Shown here one piece after another: positions 1-64,000 of a stretch of 64,000 bases of DNA. Every line of letters starts with the position of its first letter. Position 1 is the first letter of the stretch. The translations under genes and the position numbers were made by a program. The DNA is from Elysia chlorotica (taxonomy: Eukaryota > Mollusca > Gastropoda > Plakobranchidae), in assembly GCA_003991915.1 (NCBI GenBank), contig RQTK01000491.1, positions 144,044 to 208,043 on the forward strand, given 5' to 3'. The notes under the pieces are model-generated. The model was not told where the DNA came from. It did no database searches and was given only the letters and a program-made list of their open reading frames with translations.

Positions 1-110
1 ATGTATGGGGTTCCCTAATTTTTGGGGTTCTAAAGTGGAAAGGGGGGATAGGCTGAGACAGACAAGACAAACCTTCCCTTCTACGCTGGGGGGACGGGCA
101 AGGCTAGGCA
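1..110. repeat. Dispersed repeat, copy 1
   Basis: GGTTCCCTAATTTTTGGGG, GGTTCTAAAGTGGAAAG and GGGGATAGG correspond block by block to 30028-30090. Class unknown; it is cut by the window edge. Intron beyond exon 75. Confidence 0.5.
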
Positions 111-313
111 TTTAATTGTGAAAGTGCAACAAGAACACTGTTAAATAGAATGCTTTCAACAAATCAAGAGTAGCAAGATCTATTTTTTTTGGACAAGATC
201 CTACTGTTTTAACACACCTATTACAAAGTATGAGGTATACAAATAACTCTCGTTCCCATATTAAAATAAATAAATATACACCTAAGAATATAAGAAGTAA
301 GCTGCTAACTTAC

Positions 314-64000
<63,687 letters not shown>

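Overview
The window is a piece of animal nuclear genome: AT-rich, with short exons, GT-AG introns of a few hundred bases to 5 kb, many microsatellites, tRNA-derived SINE-like repeats and broken LINE tails, and two assembly gaps (20787-21251 and 45889-46148). The protein and the repeat content suit a lophotrochozoan, probably a mollusc such as a gastropod. The species call is an inference and is weak.

Almost all of the window is one gene on the minus strand: the orthologue of DNAH1, the heavy chain of an axonemal inner-arm dynein. I placed 75 coding exons by hand from splice signals, codon phase and recalled DNAH1 similarity. They run from the start codon at 62242 down to 314, the phases agree at every junction, and they join into one open frame of 12,147 nt (4,049 codons). 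Only the extreme C-terminus (roughly 200 residues) and the 3' UTR lie beyond position 1. Along the minus strand the order is: N-terminal tail (62242-47806), linker (42763-36969), AAA1 (36529-33774), AAA2 (33162-24491), AAA3 (23961-20132), AAA4 (19917-17103), stalk with microtubule-binding domain (16661-13090), AAA5 (12491-8617), AAA6 (8088-4441) and C-terminal domain (4235-314). The region 62250-64000 is upstream of the coding start and is mostly AT-rich sequence plus a large GA/GATA microsatellite.

The introns hold no second gene that I can support. They carry long microsatellites, members of at least one tRNA-like SINE family, three LINE 3'-end fossils and one near-perfect 261-bp palindrome made of tRNA-like sequence.

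The most interesting signals are duplications that involve exons or exon edges of the dynein gene: a perfect 454-bp copy carrying all of exon 35, a perfect 153-bp copy of most of exon 8, a 22-bp minisatellite that repeats the splice donor of exon 58 seven times, and degenerate copies of the exon 12 acceptor. Some of these may be assembly errors and some real; long reads would settle it. I found no sign of an undescribed multi-gene system. Apart from these splice-site arrays and exon copies, this is an ordinary animal gene.
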